DNA of 64,000 nucleotides from contig NC_089438.1 of NCBI RefSeq assembly GCF_026210795.1, positions 1,013,501 through 1,077,500 on the forward strand. Reading direction: 5' to 3'. Position numbers and translations under genes: made by a program. Origin of the DNA: Rhizophagus irregularis (taxonomy: Eukaryota > Glomeromycota > Glomeromycetes > Glomerales > Glomeraceae). The notes beneath the pieces are model-generated. The model searched no databases and was not told the DNA's origin. It saw only the letters and a program-made list of their open reading frames with translations. Shown here one piece after another: positions 42,071 to 52,158 of this stretch (position 1 is the first letter of the stretch; each line of letters begins with the position of its first letter).

Positions 42071-42482
42071 AGAGTAAGATGAATATTAAGGGACGAAATA
42101 AATATACGAAAAGACGTTAGAAGATAACGGGTGAAATAAAAGGATATTATAAGAAGAGTAATAAGTGTAATGAAATTAAGCGGTTAAGATAGAAACACAG
42201 GAAATATGTAAATAATAAGAATTTAGGGACAAATAATTGTCTGGAAAGACATTAAACTAATTAGGAATTAATGAAGTTAGAAGAATATCAAGTTATGAGT
42301 AATAGAAGACTATGTAATAAAAGATGTAATAGAGAAATGTAATAAGAAGTCATATACATGAGAATGTAAAGAAATAAAGATTGAAGTAATAAATGAATAA
42401 TTATACGAATAAAATATAAATAGAATTGAAAATACGAAATGAAATCATTTTACAAGTAAATAAATAAATAAAATAAGTTAAA
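42071..42482. other. Leader before Gag of element B
   Basis: AT- and purine-rich sequence without an open frame of note. Nothing recognised. Confidence 0.4.
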
Positions 42483-45400
42483 ATGTCTGATATATATGAT
42501 GAATTAGAAGAGATTAAAAATAGACACGAAATAGAAAAACATAATGAATCAAGAGAAGAGTATCAAGTAGATCCTTCATGCCTAAAATGTTATAATACTG
42601 ATGAAATAGAGATAGGAGATTGGTTTAAAAGATTTTGGAAGATTTTTCAAAAAGTAATATTAGAAGCAATGAGTTATAACAGAAATACATATGTAAAATT
42701 AATGGAGTACATAATACTAACAAGAAAGGATGGGGAAGAAAGCTATCCATCTAGTAAAAAGAAAAGAGATAAAGAATTTGAGAAAATGAGAAAAGAAGGA
42801 GAAAAACTGTTAGATATAGTTGTAAGGTCAATTAGGTATAGAAATAAATCAGATTACAGAAAAATGGGAATTATATCAGTGATAAAAGTGATCTGTGAAC
42901 ATTACATATTGAGTGAAGATAATGAATTTATATTAGACGATCGAACAGAAGAGAATCTATTGGGAAATAGGGAATTGTTAACATATAGATATATTATAGA
43001 AGATGACAAATTAGATATAAGATTTGCAAAATTTGAAGAATGGTTAGATGAAATAGAATCAGTAACCATTAAAAACAAAGGATATGGTACTATGAGATAT
43101 TTTAAAGAAATATTGCATTTAGAAGAAAATATAGTAGAAGAAGAAAGTAGGGAGAAAGTCAAGAAGTTTCAGAAAAGTATAACATATCAATGGTGGGATA
43201 TAAATAAATACCCAAGACCATGGATAAATGTCGATGTAACAAATAAGATAATAGAGAAAATTGTAGAAACTAAAGGTTTTGTTGAAGAATATAGTGATGT
43301 AGGAGAACTAGAAAGTTCAGATGATATGGGAGAATTAAGTTCGAATGAAGGAGATGAACATATAGAAAGAACATATAGAAATTATTGGTTAGAAAATGGT
43401 TATGAAATTGATATTGAAGAAATAAGACGAATAATAAATTTTGGAGTGGAATATGAAATAATGAAAACTAAGGATTTTATGGAGAGCTATATGAAAATTA
43501 AGGAATTAGATGATGAAGAAATAATTGGAGAACTTAGAAGATGGTATACTACGAATGCCACAGAATGTCCGTTATGTAACAAAATGATACTAAAGAAAGA
43601 AGCAGTAAAATACGATAAAGAATTTACAGGAGAAATATGTAAAAGTTGCTCTGAGAGAGAGGAGAATGATGTTAGTGAAGCAGAACTAAGAGTAAAAAGA
43701 ATACAGAAAATATGTGAAGGAGCAGAAGTTGAAGTAACGGAAGGAGAAATATTACGAATGATAAATATGGGTTATACAGATGGAGAAATCTTAAATTGGA
43801 AGTTTATAAAGTTATTCCAAGAAAATAAGAATGAATTAGAAGGAGTCATAAAAGAAATATTAGATAAATATTTAAAGGAACAAATAGAGACAGAGGAAAA
43901 CAATGAAGAAGAAAAGGATACAAATGATTCAGAAAAGATTGGAGAAATATTAGATCCGGAAGAATACGAGATTTGGGAAGGAAATTCCGAAGACTTCAAT
44001 GAAAACGAAGTCGAAAATAATGATGAAAATATTATAAATACAGAAGGTTTTGGCTTAAGTCAAAATTCAGATTCGAATAATTCGTTGAATATTAAAGATT
44101 CTGATATTGAAAATTCTGATACAGAAAGTGAACTATCCGACTACAACTTACAGGATTTATTTCAAGAGAATATATTGTTGAATATGGCGACTGCAGATCA
44201 AATGAAAAGAATATTTGAGAATGCTTTAGGATATCCACCTAATACTTTGGATGCAGTAATAGGGGCAGGAGCACACTTAGTAGATAGGATTGAAAATGCA
44301 GGAAATGAAGCTGGAGGAATAATTAATATACCATTATTTTATGGATAAGAAGAAGAAGATATTAGTGATTGGATTAGACAATTTGAAGTAGCATTTACGG
44401 CAATTGGGAAAGCAGCAGGAGCTAATGGTGAAAAACAAGCGGCATATACAGCAGCACATTTAAGAGGAGCAGCAGCACAATGGTATAATGAAATGAAAGA
44501 AACGAATGCAGGTCATTTAAGGAATTGGGCAGATGCAGATGATGATAATGATTTGAAACATAGAATTAAAAGAAGGTTTACCAGAGAAGATGTTAGAAGA
44601 AGAAAAATGTTAGAATTGAGAAAAACTAAACAAGGAATAAATGAAAGTGTTGAAGATTATACGAGAAGATTTAGACAAGTATTAAGAGTAGCGACAAGAG
44701 GTCATGCATTAGCTGATGAATATCAAGTAGATTTTTATATTGAAGGACTAGAAGCAACAGTAGGGTACCAAGTTAGAAGACAGAACCCAGGAAATTTAAA
44801 TGATGCAATAAATATAGCAAGAAGGAAAGAAGAAACAAGAAATGAATTATTTAGAAAAGCAGGAAATATACCAGATAGAGTTTATCCAGAGATTGGAAAA
44901 GAACGTATTGAAGAACGGAATGTTGGAACGAATGTCAGATATAATAAACCATTAAATGAGAATTATGAAGACAAGTTAGTGGAAAAATTAGAGAAAATGA
45001 GAATTGCCAAATTAGAAAAACAAGTACGAAATATGGAAAGGGAGTTGAATAATAATGGAAATAAAGACCAATTGAATCAGAGAAGAAATAATAGAGCACC
45101 GATTAATTATGATGAAATAACTTGTTTTAGGTGTAATAGAAGAGGTCATTTTGCGACTAGATGTCCATTAGGAAATAATATTAGGAGAAATGAGAGAAGA
45201 GTTAATTTAATGAATATGGAAGACCATGAAGAAGATTATGACCACGAAAGCGAAGAATCAGATGATGATTACGACCATGAGAATAACGAACATGATAATT
45301 CGCAATTGTATAGTTACAATCGTGATTTGTATGAAAAAGACAACCCAGTACAAGAAAGAAGAAGAAGTAATAGATTAAATCCTGTGCAAGGATGGAAGGT

Positions 45401-45773
45401 CTTTGGAAAACTGGACTTAGATAAAGAAATTGCGGAAAGGGGAAAGGAAGAATATAAATATAGAAATAGAAGAGAAGTTCCAATGGAAGAATATGTGGGA
45501 GATGAGTAACCAATGTATGATAGACCAGTAGGACCAGATAATACGAATATTCCAAAAAGATATAAATGGAGTAAAAAGAGAGGAGAATATTATGACACAA
45601 TGGAAGGAATAAATAGATGGAAAGAAGCAGGAGGAAAACGTAGACCAAGAGAAGATAAAATTATAGGAGTTAAATCAAAAGATCCAGTAGATTATGGAAA
45701 TCTACTTAATATTGTGGAACAACAAGGAAGAATGATAAAGAAAATGATAAGAAAAGGAGATAAAACGGAGTGA
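42483..45773 (+). pseudogene. Gag of element B, extended, with two nonsense codons
   Basis: From ATG 42483 one frame runs to the TGA at 45771, broken by TAA at 44346 (in PLFYG-stop-EEEDISDWIRQ, where A reads PTFSGKENEDIN) and TAA at 45507. The extension matches that of element A in layout: CLKC at about 33, CPLC/CKSC at about 361-385, and an acidic stretch ending SELSDYNLQDLFQENI. The capsid region follows (LRGAAAQWYNEM, VEDYTRRFRQVLRVATRG) and one intact CCHC knuckle, CFRCNRRGHFATRC. A second knuckle is not seen. Upstream nonsense codons mean no full Gag is made from this copy. Confidence 0.9.
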
Positions 45774-45783
45774 CTACACTCGG
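45771..45783 (+). promoter_or_regulatory. Probable Gag-Pol stop-codon readthrough site, element B
   Basis: TGACTACACTCGG, identical to the 13 nt at the Gag stop of element A. The protease lies in the same frame downstream. Confidence 0.75.
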
Positions 45784-46382
45784 AGGTAAAAAAGACTGAA
45801 ATAATCAGAGAAAAAGAAGTTACGACGGCAATGAAAACACAGTTTATAGTAAATAATAAGGAAATCGAAGTTGTAATAGATTCAGGAGCAGCAATAAGTG
45901 TAATAACGGAGAAATTAAGAAAAGAGTTAGATATACCAATAAAAGAAAAAAGTAATATCACATGTACATTAGCAGATGGAGGAAAAATTGCTTCATTAGG
46001 AAAAGTTAATACGGAAATAGAAGTTTATAAAGAATTAGTAATACCAGTAACATTAGATGTAATAGACTCAAAACAGAGAGAAATGATTATAGGAAATGAT
46101 TTATTAAATAAATGGAACGCAAATATTAATTATAAGGAAAAGGTATTAGAATTAGAAAATGATAAAGAAATAATAGATATACCTGTATGGTATATTAAAT
46201 GAATAGAAGAATCGGAAGAATCTGATTATGAACAAGAAGAAGAAAAGAAGTTATATACAGTAAAAGAAGTAATAAAAGAAAAGGAAGTAGTAAAAGAAAA
46301 TGAGTCTCAAGAAGATAGTGAAAGTTTGAGCGAAGAAAGCTCATCTGATGTTAGTGAAATATCTAGTGAAAATGAGGATTAA
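45774..46382 (+). pseudogene. Aspartic protease and acidic linker of element B
   Basis: In frame with Gag after the TGA. Active site VVIDSGAAISVI at about 45871-45906, then LADGGKIASLGKV and MIIGNDLLNKW. A TGA at 46200 ends the first open part; the same frame then continues as an acidic linker (EESEESDYEQEEEKK) to TAA at 46380. A Met start at 45831 exists, but the readthrough context suggests translation from Gag. RT starts 85 nt later in another frame. Confidence 0.88.
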
Positions 46383-47106
46383 ATTATATAAAAAGGGTTA
46401 AAATTGTTTCAAAAATGTAAAATTGTTAAGATAATAATAAGAAATAAAACTACAAATAAATTTTAAAATGATAAATGAAAATGGCAAAAATGAAATTAAA
46501 TGGGAAAAGTTTGATAAAAAGATAAATTTGGGAGAAGTAACAGGTAAAAGAAAAGATGATATAATAAAGATAATTAAAAGTTACGAAGAAATATTTGAAT
46601 ATGATGAAGAAAAATTGGGAAAAGTAAATACTGTTAAACATAAAATTGAAATTAGGGAAGGTCAGGAACCGATAGCACAGAAAAGATATAAGGAGACTGA
46701 AGAAAAAGGAAAGTTTATAAAGAAAGAAATTGAACAGTCATTAAAAATGGGAAAAATTAGAAAATCATGGAGTCCATGGGCGTCTCCAGTAATACTAGCA
46801 GGAAAGAAAACAGGAAATTATAGATTTTGCATTGATTATAGGAAATTGAATAATGTAACTAAGTCAGACGCATACCCATTACCAAGAATAGATGAATTAT
46901 TAGAAAAATATAGAACAGCAAGATGGTTCACAAGTTTAGATTTAGCAGCAGGATATCATCAAGTAGAAATGGCAGAAGAGGACAGAGAAAAGACAGCATT
47001 TATATGTTTGCAAGGGTTATTTGAATATAATGTTATGCCATTCGGTTTAAAGAATGCACCAGGAACATTTCAGAGATTAATGGATGAAATATTAAAAGAA
47101 TATATT

Positions 47107-47350
47107 TAAGGTTGCTTGCCGAAACCTAGGGGTTTAGGCAAGATGGCGTTTCGCCGAAAAGTGAAATTCTGCCGAAACTATATTAAAGTTATATTAAAAA
47201 ACTGGCGAAACTTTGGAGAATGGCGAAACTGCCAAAACTTATTATAAATGCCGAAACTGCCGAAACTCTGCCGAAACTATAATAAATCTATAGTAAAATT
47301 TTGACGAAACTAATCGTAGGATTTTGAAGAGGTTTAGACAAGCAACCTTA
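47107..47350 (+). mobile_element. hAT-like miniature element, TAAGGTTGCTTG family, copy 3
   Basis: 244 bp with ends TAAGGTTGCTTG and CAAGCAACCTTA and a perfect 8-bp duplication AATATATT (47099-47106, 47351-47358). It inserted in the RT gene just before the catalytic YLDD. Removing it restores the RT frame exactly. Confidence 0.97.
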
Positions 47351-48416
47351 AATATATTGGAGAATTTGTAATAGTATATTTAGATGATATAATGATTTAT
47401 TCGAAAAATTTTGAAGAACATGTGGAACATATTGATAAAGTGTTGAGTAAATTAAGAGAAAACAATCTGATTGTAAAGTTAAAGAAATGTAAGTTTGGTG
47501 AACGAAATATAGAATTTTTAGGACATATAGTTGGAAGAGATGGTTTAAAACCAGATGTAAAGAAAGTGGAGAAGATTAAAGAAATAAAGATACCAGAAAC
47601 TGTTACACAAGTAAGATCATTTTTAGGATTGTGTTCATATTATAGGAGATTTATAAAGAATTTTGCAAGAATAGCAAAACCTTTATATCACTTAATTAAG
47701 AAGGATATACCATTTGAATGGACAGAGAGACAACAAGAAGCATTTGAAGAATTGAAAATAAGATTAATGGAAAAACCAGTATTGGATTACCCGAATTTTG
47801 AAAAGGAGTTTATATTAATAACAGATGCATCGGGAGAGAGATTAGGAGCAGTATTATCTCAGAAAAATGAGGAAAATAAAGAATTTGTGATAGCTTATGC
47901 CAGTAGAAGTTTAGTTGGAGCAGAAAAGAATTATGCAATAACAGAATTAGAGTGTTTAGCAATATTTTGGGGAATTAAATATTTCCATAAGTTTTTAGCA
48001 GGAAGAAAATTTACAGTTATAACAGATCATTCTGCACTAAAAGGATTAATGAATGCTAAAGTACCTACAGGAAGAAGAGCGAGATGGGTAATGGAGTTAC
48101 AACAGTATGATTTTGAAGTAATACATAGAAGTGGTAAAGAAAATAAGAATGCAGATGCATTATCAAGATTAAAATTTGAGGAAAAGGTTATAAAAAGGGA
48201 CGTTGAAAGCTCAGATCAAGAAATAATGAAAATGGAGTATAATAAAGAGAAAAAGCTGAAATATGTTAAATTTGAAAATAAATGGTATGAAGCTAAAAGA
48301 TTTAAAGGAAAATAGGATGATGTTAAATATTTTACCAACAAAGAAGCAATACTTCTGAATTTAGAGGAGAAAACAGAGAAAGAATTATTAAGGAAACTAG
48401 GAAGAAAGAATAAACC

Positions 48417-49038
48417 ACAAGTTGTTATCGTAGATGGACCAGATGGTACAGGAAAGTCTACTGTAGTAGAAAATATGATCAAACGACTAGAAGAAAAGGA
48501 TGATTTAAAAATAATATTTAATAAGTTTAAAAGAAGAAGAAATGATGATAGCAGATTCAAAGAACCTTCAAAAGAATATGAATGGTTATTTAGAAAACAA
48601 GTTGTGGAAGAAATTAACAGGAGAATAGTTGAATTTACAGATGAAGATATTATAATATTAGACAAGTCACCATATTGTGAATATTTTTATCAAAAGACCA
48701 AAAGTTTTGACAGAAGATATATTACTCCATATGGGAATCATAAAATGGAGAAAGAGATATTTAAATATAAAGACATTATAGATAATGCGGTAATAATTTT
48801 CTTAGAGAATAAAGAATGTTGGAATAATTATATTGGAAGAGAAACTAAGAAGAGTAATGAAGGACATAAAACATCATATAAAACGTTGAACGAAGAGGAA
48901 TATATGGATATGGTGAAAATGTTTAAAGAGCATCAGAATATTTATGAGAATAAAGGGAAATATAAGAGAATTAAAATTAAAAACGATGACAAAAGTTGGA
49001 AAAAAGTATATAAACGAGTCGAAAAGTTATTGGAAAAA
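48417..49038 (+). other. Thymidylate-kinase-like domain fused to pol, element B
   Basis: Walker A is VVIVDGPDGTGKSTVVENM, a textbook match to the dTMP/deoxynucleoside kinase P-loop. It is followed by IIILDKSPYCEYFYQKTKSF and VIIFLENKECWNNYIGRETK as in element A, and an alpha-helical tail. Open throughout, 207 residues. The P-loop and the DKSPYCEY motif are the best conserved parts between A and B while linkers vary, as expected for a selected enzyme. Function as in element A, by inference. Confidence 0.82.
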
Positions 49039-49042
49039 TAAA

Positions 49043-49195
49043 ATGACTACTGAAAATATTGGAATAGGAATATATATTTACATTATACACAGGAATACGA
49101 ATTATCACTGCGTGTTATTTGAAGATAAAAATATTAGGTTTATTTTACCTTTCGAAGAAGAAATAGAAGATATACTAATTAATGGAAGAAGATAA
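49043..49195 (+). CDS. Tiny ORF between kinase and integrase, element B
   Basis: 50 residues from ATG 49043, two bases after the pol stop, beginning MTTENIGIGIYIYIIHRNTN and ending in an acidic segment. It overlaps the integrase ATG (49182) by 14 nt in another frame. This tight spacing suggests translational coupling or reinitiation. Not recognised; sequence differs from the small ORFs at the same place in A. Confidence 0.4.
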   Translation: MTTENIGIGIYIYIIHRNTNYHCVLFEDKNIRFILPFEEEIEDILINGRR

Positions 49196-50369
49196 ATATA
49201 ATGAGATAATCAAAAATATAGATAATGAACAACATTATAGAATAAAAGATGGTTTGTTATATAGAGTAAAGGATAATAGAGAATTGAGAGTAATAAGAAA
49301 ATATGAGTTTGAAGGATTAATGTATATTGCACACGACCATGAATTATCTGGACATTTTGGAATAGATGCAACACATGAAAGAGTTAAAGAGAAATATTAT
49401 TGGAAAGGAATGAAATAAGATATAGAAATATATGTTAAATCATGTGATAGTTGTCAAAGAAGAGGAAGACCGATTGGAAAACATGAATTAAATGTAATTA
49501 AAGTTAAAGAACCATTTTATCAAATTGGGATAGATGTTGTGGGACCATTACCAATAACAGAAAGAAATAATAGATACATAGTTACGGCTATGGATTATTT
49601 TACGAAATGGCCAGAAGCTAGAGCTTTAGAAATAGCAGATGCTAAAGAAATTGCAAGATTTATTTATGAAGATATAATATGTAAACATGGATGTCCAAAG
49701 AAGATATTAAGTGATAGGGGAAGTCACTTCAATAATAAATTAGTAGAACTATTAATGAAGGAATTTCAGATAAAACACAATTTTTTGACACCTTATCACC
49801 CGAAGATGAATGGATTAATAGAAAGATTCAACAAGACACTATGTGAATCATTAGCAAAATTGAATAACATTAAAGATTGGGATTTAAAAGTACCAGGAGT
49901 TTTATTTGCATATAGAACAAAGAAGAATAATTCGACCAAGTTAAAACAAGGATATCTAATATATGGAAGGGAGATGAAGACATTATTAAATTTAGAAGAT
50001 GAAAATGTTACAATAACACAAAGAGTTAATAGTTTAATGGAAGATATACCGAACATTAGAAGCCAAGCTAAAGAAAATATAGAGAAATCTCAAGAAAAAC
50101 AGAAGAAATATCATGACAAGAAATATAAGATGAAAAAGAATTTTCAAATAGGGGATAAAGTACTATATTATGATGCAGCAAAAGAAAAACAATGGTCTGG
50201 AAAACTAGAAGAAAAATGGAAAGGACCATATTATATACATGAAATAATTTCTAAAGGATCTTATAAAATTAAAACTATGGAGGGAAGAATACAGAAAACG
50301 CCAATAAATGGAGAATTATTGAAGGAATATATTGACAGGTCAAGTTTTGAAGTTATAATTAGAATTTGA
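49182..50369 (+). pseudogene. Integrase of element B with one nonsense codon
   Basis: Separate frame from ATG 49182. Zinc domain HDHELSGHFG and CDSCQRRG, catalytic Asp in GIDVVGPLP, Asp in KILSDRGSHF and Glu in NGLIERFNKTL, then GDKVLYYDAAKEKQWSG and KWKGPYYI. A TAA at 49416 (YYWKGMK-stop-DIEIYVKS; element A has RKDVEAYVKS) is the only break. In length and motifs it is a complete Ty3/gypsy integrase. No chromodomain is visible. Confidence 0.93.
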
Positions 50370-50382
50370 TGGGACTCAAATT

Positions 50383-50399
50383 TTTTTTGGAGGGATAGC
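50383..50399 (+). promoter_or_regulatory. Polypurine tract of element B
   Basis: TTTTTTGGAGGGATAGC directly precedes the 3' LTR start TGTAACCC. Confidence 0.7.
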
Positions 50400-52158
50400 T
50401 GTAACCCGAGAAATCAGGATAATCACGTGAGCGGATGAATAAAAGACCGAATGGAACAAGGATAAATAATTAACTGATGGATAAATAATTAGCCGAAGGA
50501 TAAATAATTAACCGATAAAATAATATTTATAGTTTAGTTTAGTTTAGTCACGAGATAGTCATATGATAATACATCTTTATTTTCTTATTGTTCTTAAATT
50601 TTTATTAGTAGAAAAGTTAGAAATAGTAGAAATAATTTTCTTAAAAATGTATAAATATAGGTGGGATTCGTTAGGAATTCCGCAGTCAGTTTTTGACTCA
50701 AAATTAATAAAATAAATATTAATTATTAAAAGTTATCTTGAATATGCTCATTGTACGCTTGAGAATTAATTAATATTATAATATTAAGTCCAGAAAAGTA
50801 ATGAAAAGGGAGTTATTCTCATTTCATTGTATGAAATATAATAAGAAGTTAGGAGAACTCTCGCAGTTTATAAGAAGTAAAGTGGTAATATTTAACACCA
50901 TTATAATGTTTAAATGAAAAACAAAAATAAATTTGGAATTCAATTTGCTGATCAGATTAGATTTGGTATGAAAATTTGTTGATCCTATTTTTGGTATTAG
51001 CAATTTGATCGGCCAATGTTAGTTTGTCATTATCAAAATATGGGCATGATCTGCACAATTTTTTTCCGGAAGTATTATAGTACTTATTAATAGTACTAGA
51101 CAGGACAGGACAAGACAAGACAGGACAGGACAGGACAGGACAGGACAGGATAGGGACAGAATTCTTAAACCACAATTTTGTGATTTAGAGCTTCCTGTGG
51201 TACTTTTATGTCATATTAAGTTTAACCATCAAATTGTAGGTTTTTTGGTAGAATTTTAATTTTGTTGATCATTTTTATTCACTAAATTTAAAAAAAAACA
51301 CTTCAACCGCAAATTCACAATTCATTATAACACAAAAAAAAAAATTTTTTATTTTTTAAAGAATGTTGTGTTAACATGTAATAAGTGATTAATAAAAAAA
51401 TATTTTGAAACATTTTTTAATTATTTTAACAAAAAAAATGTTGTGAAAACATTTTTTATTAATAAAAAAAACAGTTTCGCAACATTTTTTAATTGTTTTA
51501 ATAGAAAACATTGCGAAACTGTTTCTTTAATAATAATTTTATAAAAAAAATGGTTTTCACAAACGTTTTTAATTATTTTAACAAAAAACGTCGCAAAAAC
51601 GTTTTTTATTAGGTCCATCACTCCTTTCATCTCTCTTCAACTTTCCATTACTCCCTTTCGTCTCCCATCACTCCTTTCGTCTCCCATCACTCTTTTTCGC
51701 CTCCTATCACTTCTTTTTGTCTCCCATCACTCCTTTTCGTCTCCAAACACTTCTTTTTACCTCCCATCATTCCTCTTCATCTTTCCATCACCCTTTTTCG
51801 TCTCCCATCGTTCCTTTTTGTCTCCCATCACTCCTCTTCATCTTTCTATCACTCCTTTTCGTCTCCCATCACTGGTCATTTTTTTTTTTACAATAACTTC
51901 CACTTAAAAGATCTTTCAAAAGTATGTCAAGCTCCCCATGAAAATGACCTCTTGTTGAAAGAATAAATATTACATAAAGAATAATATTTTGGGAATATTA
52001 TGAATGAGAGGTAGTATCTGAAAGAAGAGATATTACGAATATATGAGAGAGAAAGCGAGAAGTTAAAAGAAAAATAGAAATCTAAACCAAGCGAAATAAC
52101 GAAAAATAAAGTGAAATAAGAGATTGTGTTTACTCACGGGTAGCAGACGTGGGTGACA
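50400..52158 (+). repeat. 3' LTR of element B with 1.06-kb insertion
   Basis: Matches the 5' LTR on both sides of an insertion at about 50895-51957. The LTR proper is about 696 bp. Confidence 0.92.
50895..51957. mobile_element. Unclassified insertion in the 3' LTR of element B
   Basis: Absent from the 5' LTR, so it arrived after element B. It contains a (CAGGA)n microsatellite (51099-51150), fragments with AAAACATTTTTTATTAATAA as in the hAT-like copy at 31836, and about ten copies of a pyrimidine repeat CTCCCATCACTCCTTTTCGT (51605-51875). No clear inverted ends; at most an AA duplication. Confidence 0.65.

Larger units (their letters stand above)
46468..49041 (+). pseudogene. RT-RNase H-kinase polyprotein of element B, interrupted
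   Basis: ATG at 46468. RT motifs FCIDYRKLNNVT, LDLAAGYHQVEM, NVMPFGLKNAPGTF and VYLDDIMIY; RNase H motifs LITDASGERLGAVLSQ, TELECLAIFW, VITDHSALKGL and RSGKENKNADALSRL, all with their acidic residues. A 244-bp hAT-like element (47107-47350) lies between LKEYI and GEFVIVYLDD; with its 8-bp duplication it adds 252 nt, so the frame is kept but a stop enters at once. A TAG at 48313 replaces a Trp (RFKG-stop, W in element A). The kinase-like domain then follows to TAA at 49039-49041. Confidence 0.93.
35932..52158 (+). mobile_element. Ty3/gypsy retrotransposon, element B (16.2 kb)
   Basis: LTRs with ends TGTAACCC and GGTGACA, flanked by ATGG (35928-35931) and ACGG (52159-52162), a 4-bp duplication with one mutation. 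Same gene plan as element A: extended Gag, UGA-CUA junction, protease, RT-RNase H-kinase, small ORF, separate integrase. Protein sequences differ clearly from A, so these are two lineages, not copies. LTRs are almost identical apart from a 1.06-kb insertion in the right one. Five nonsense codons and a 244-bp element inactivate it. Its size comes partly from insertions in the leader. Confidence 0.95.
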
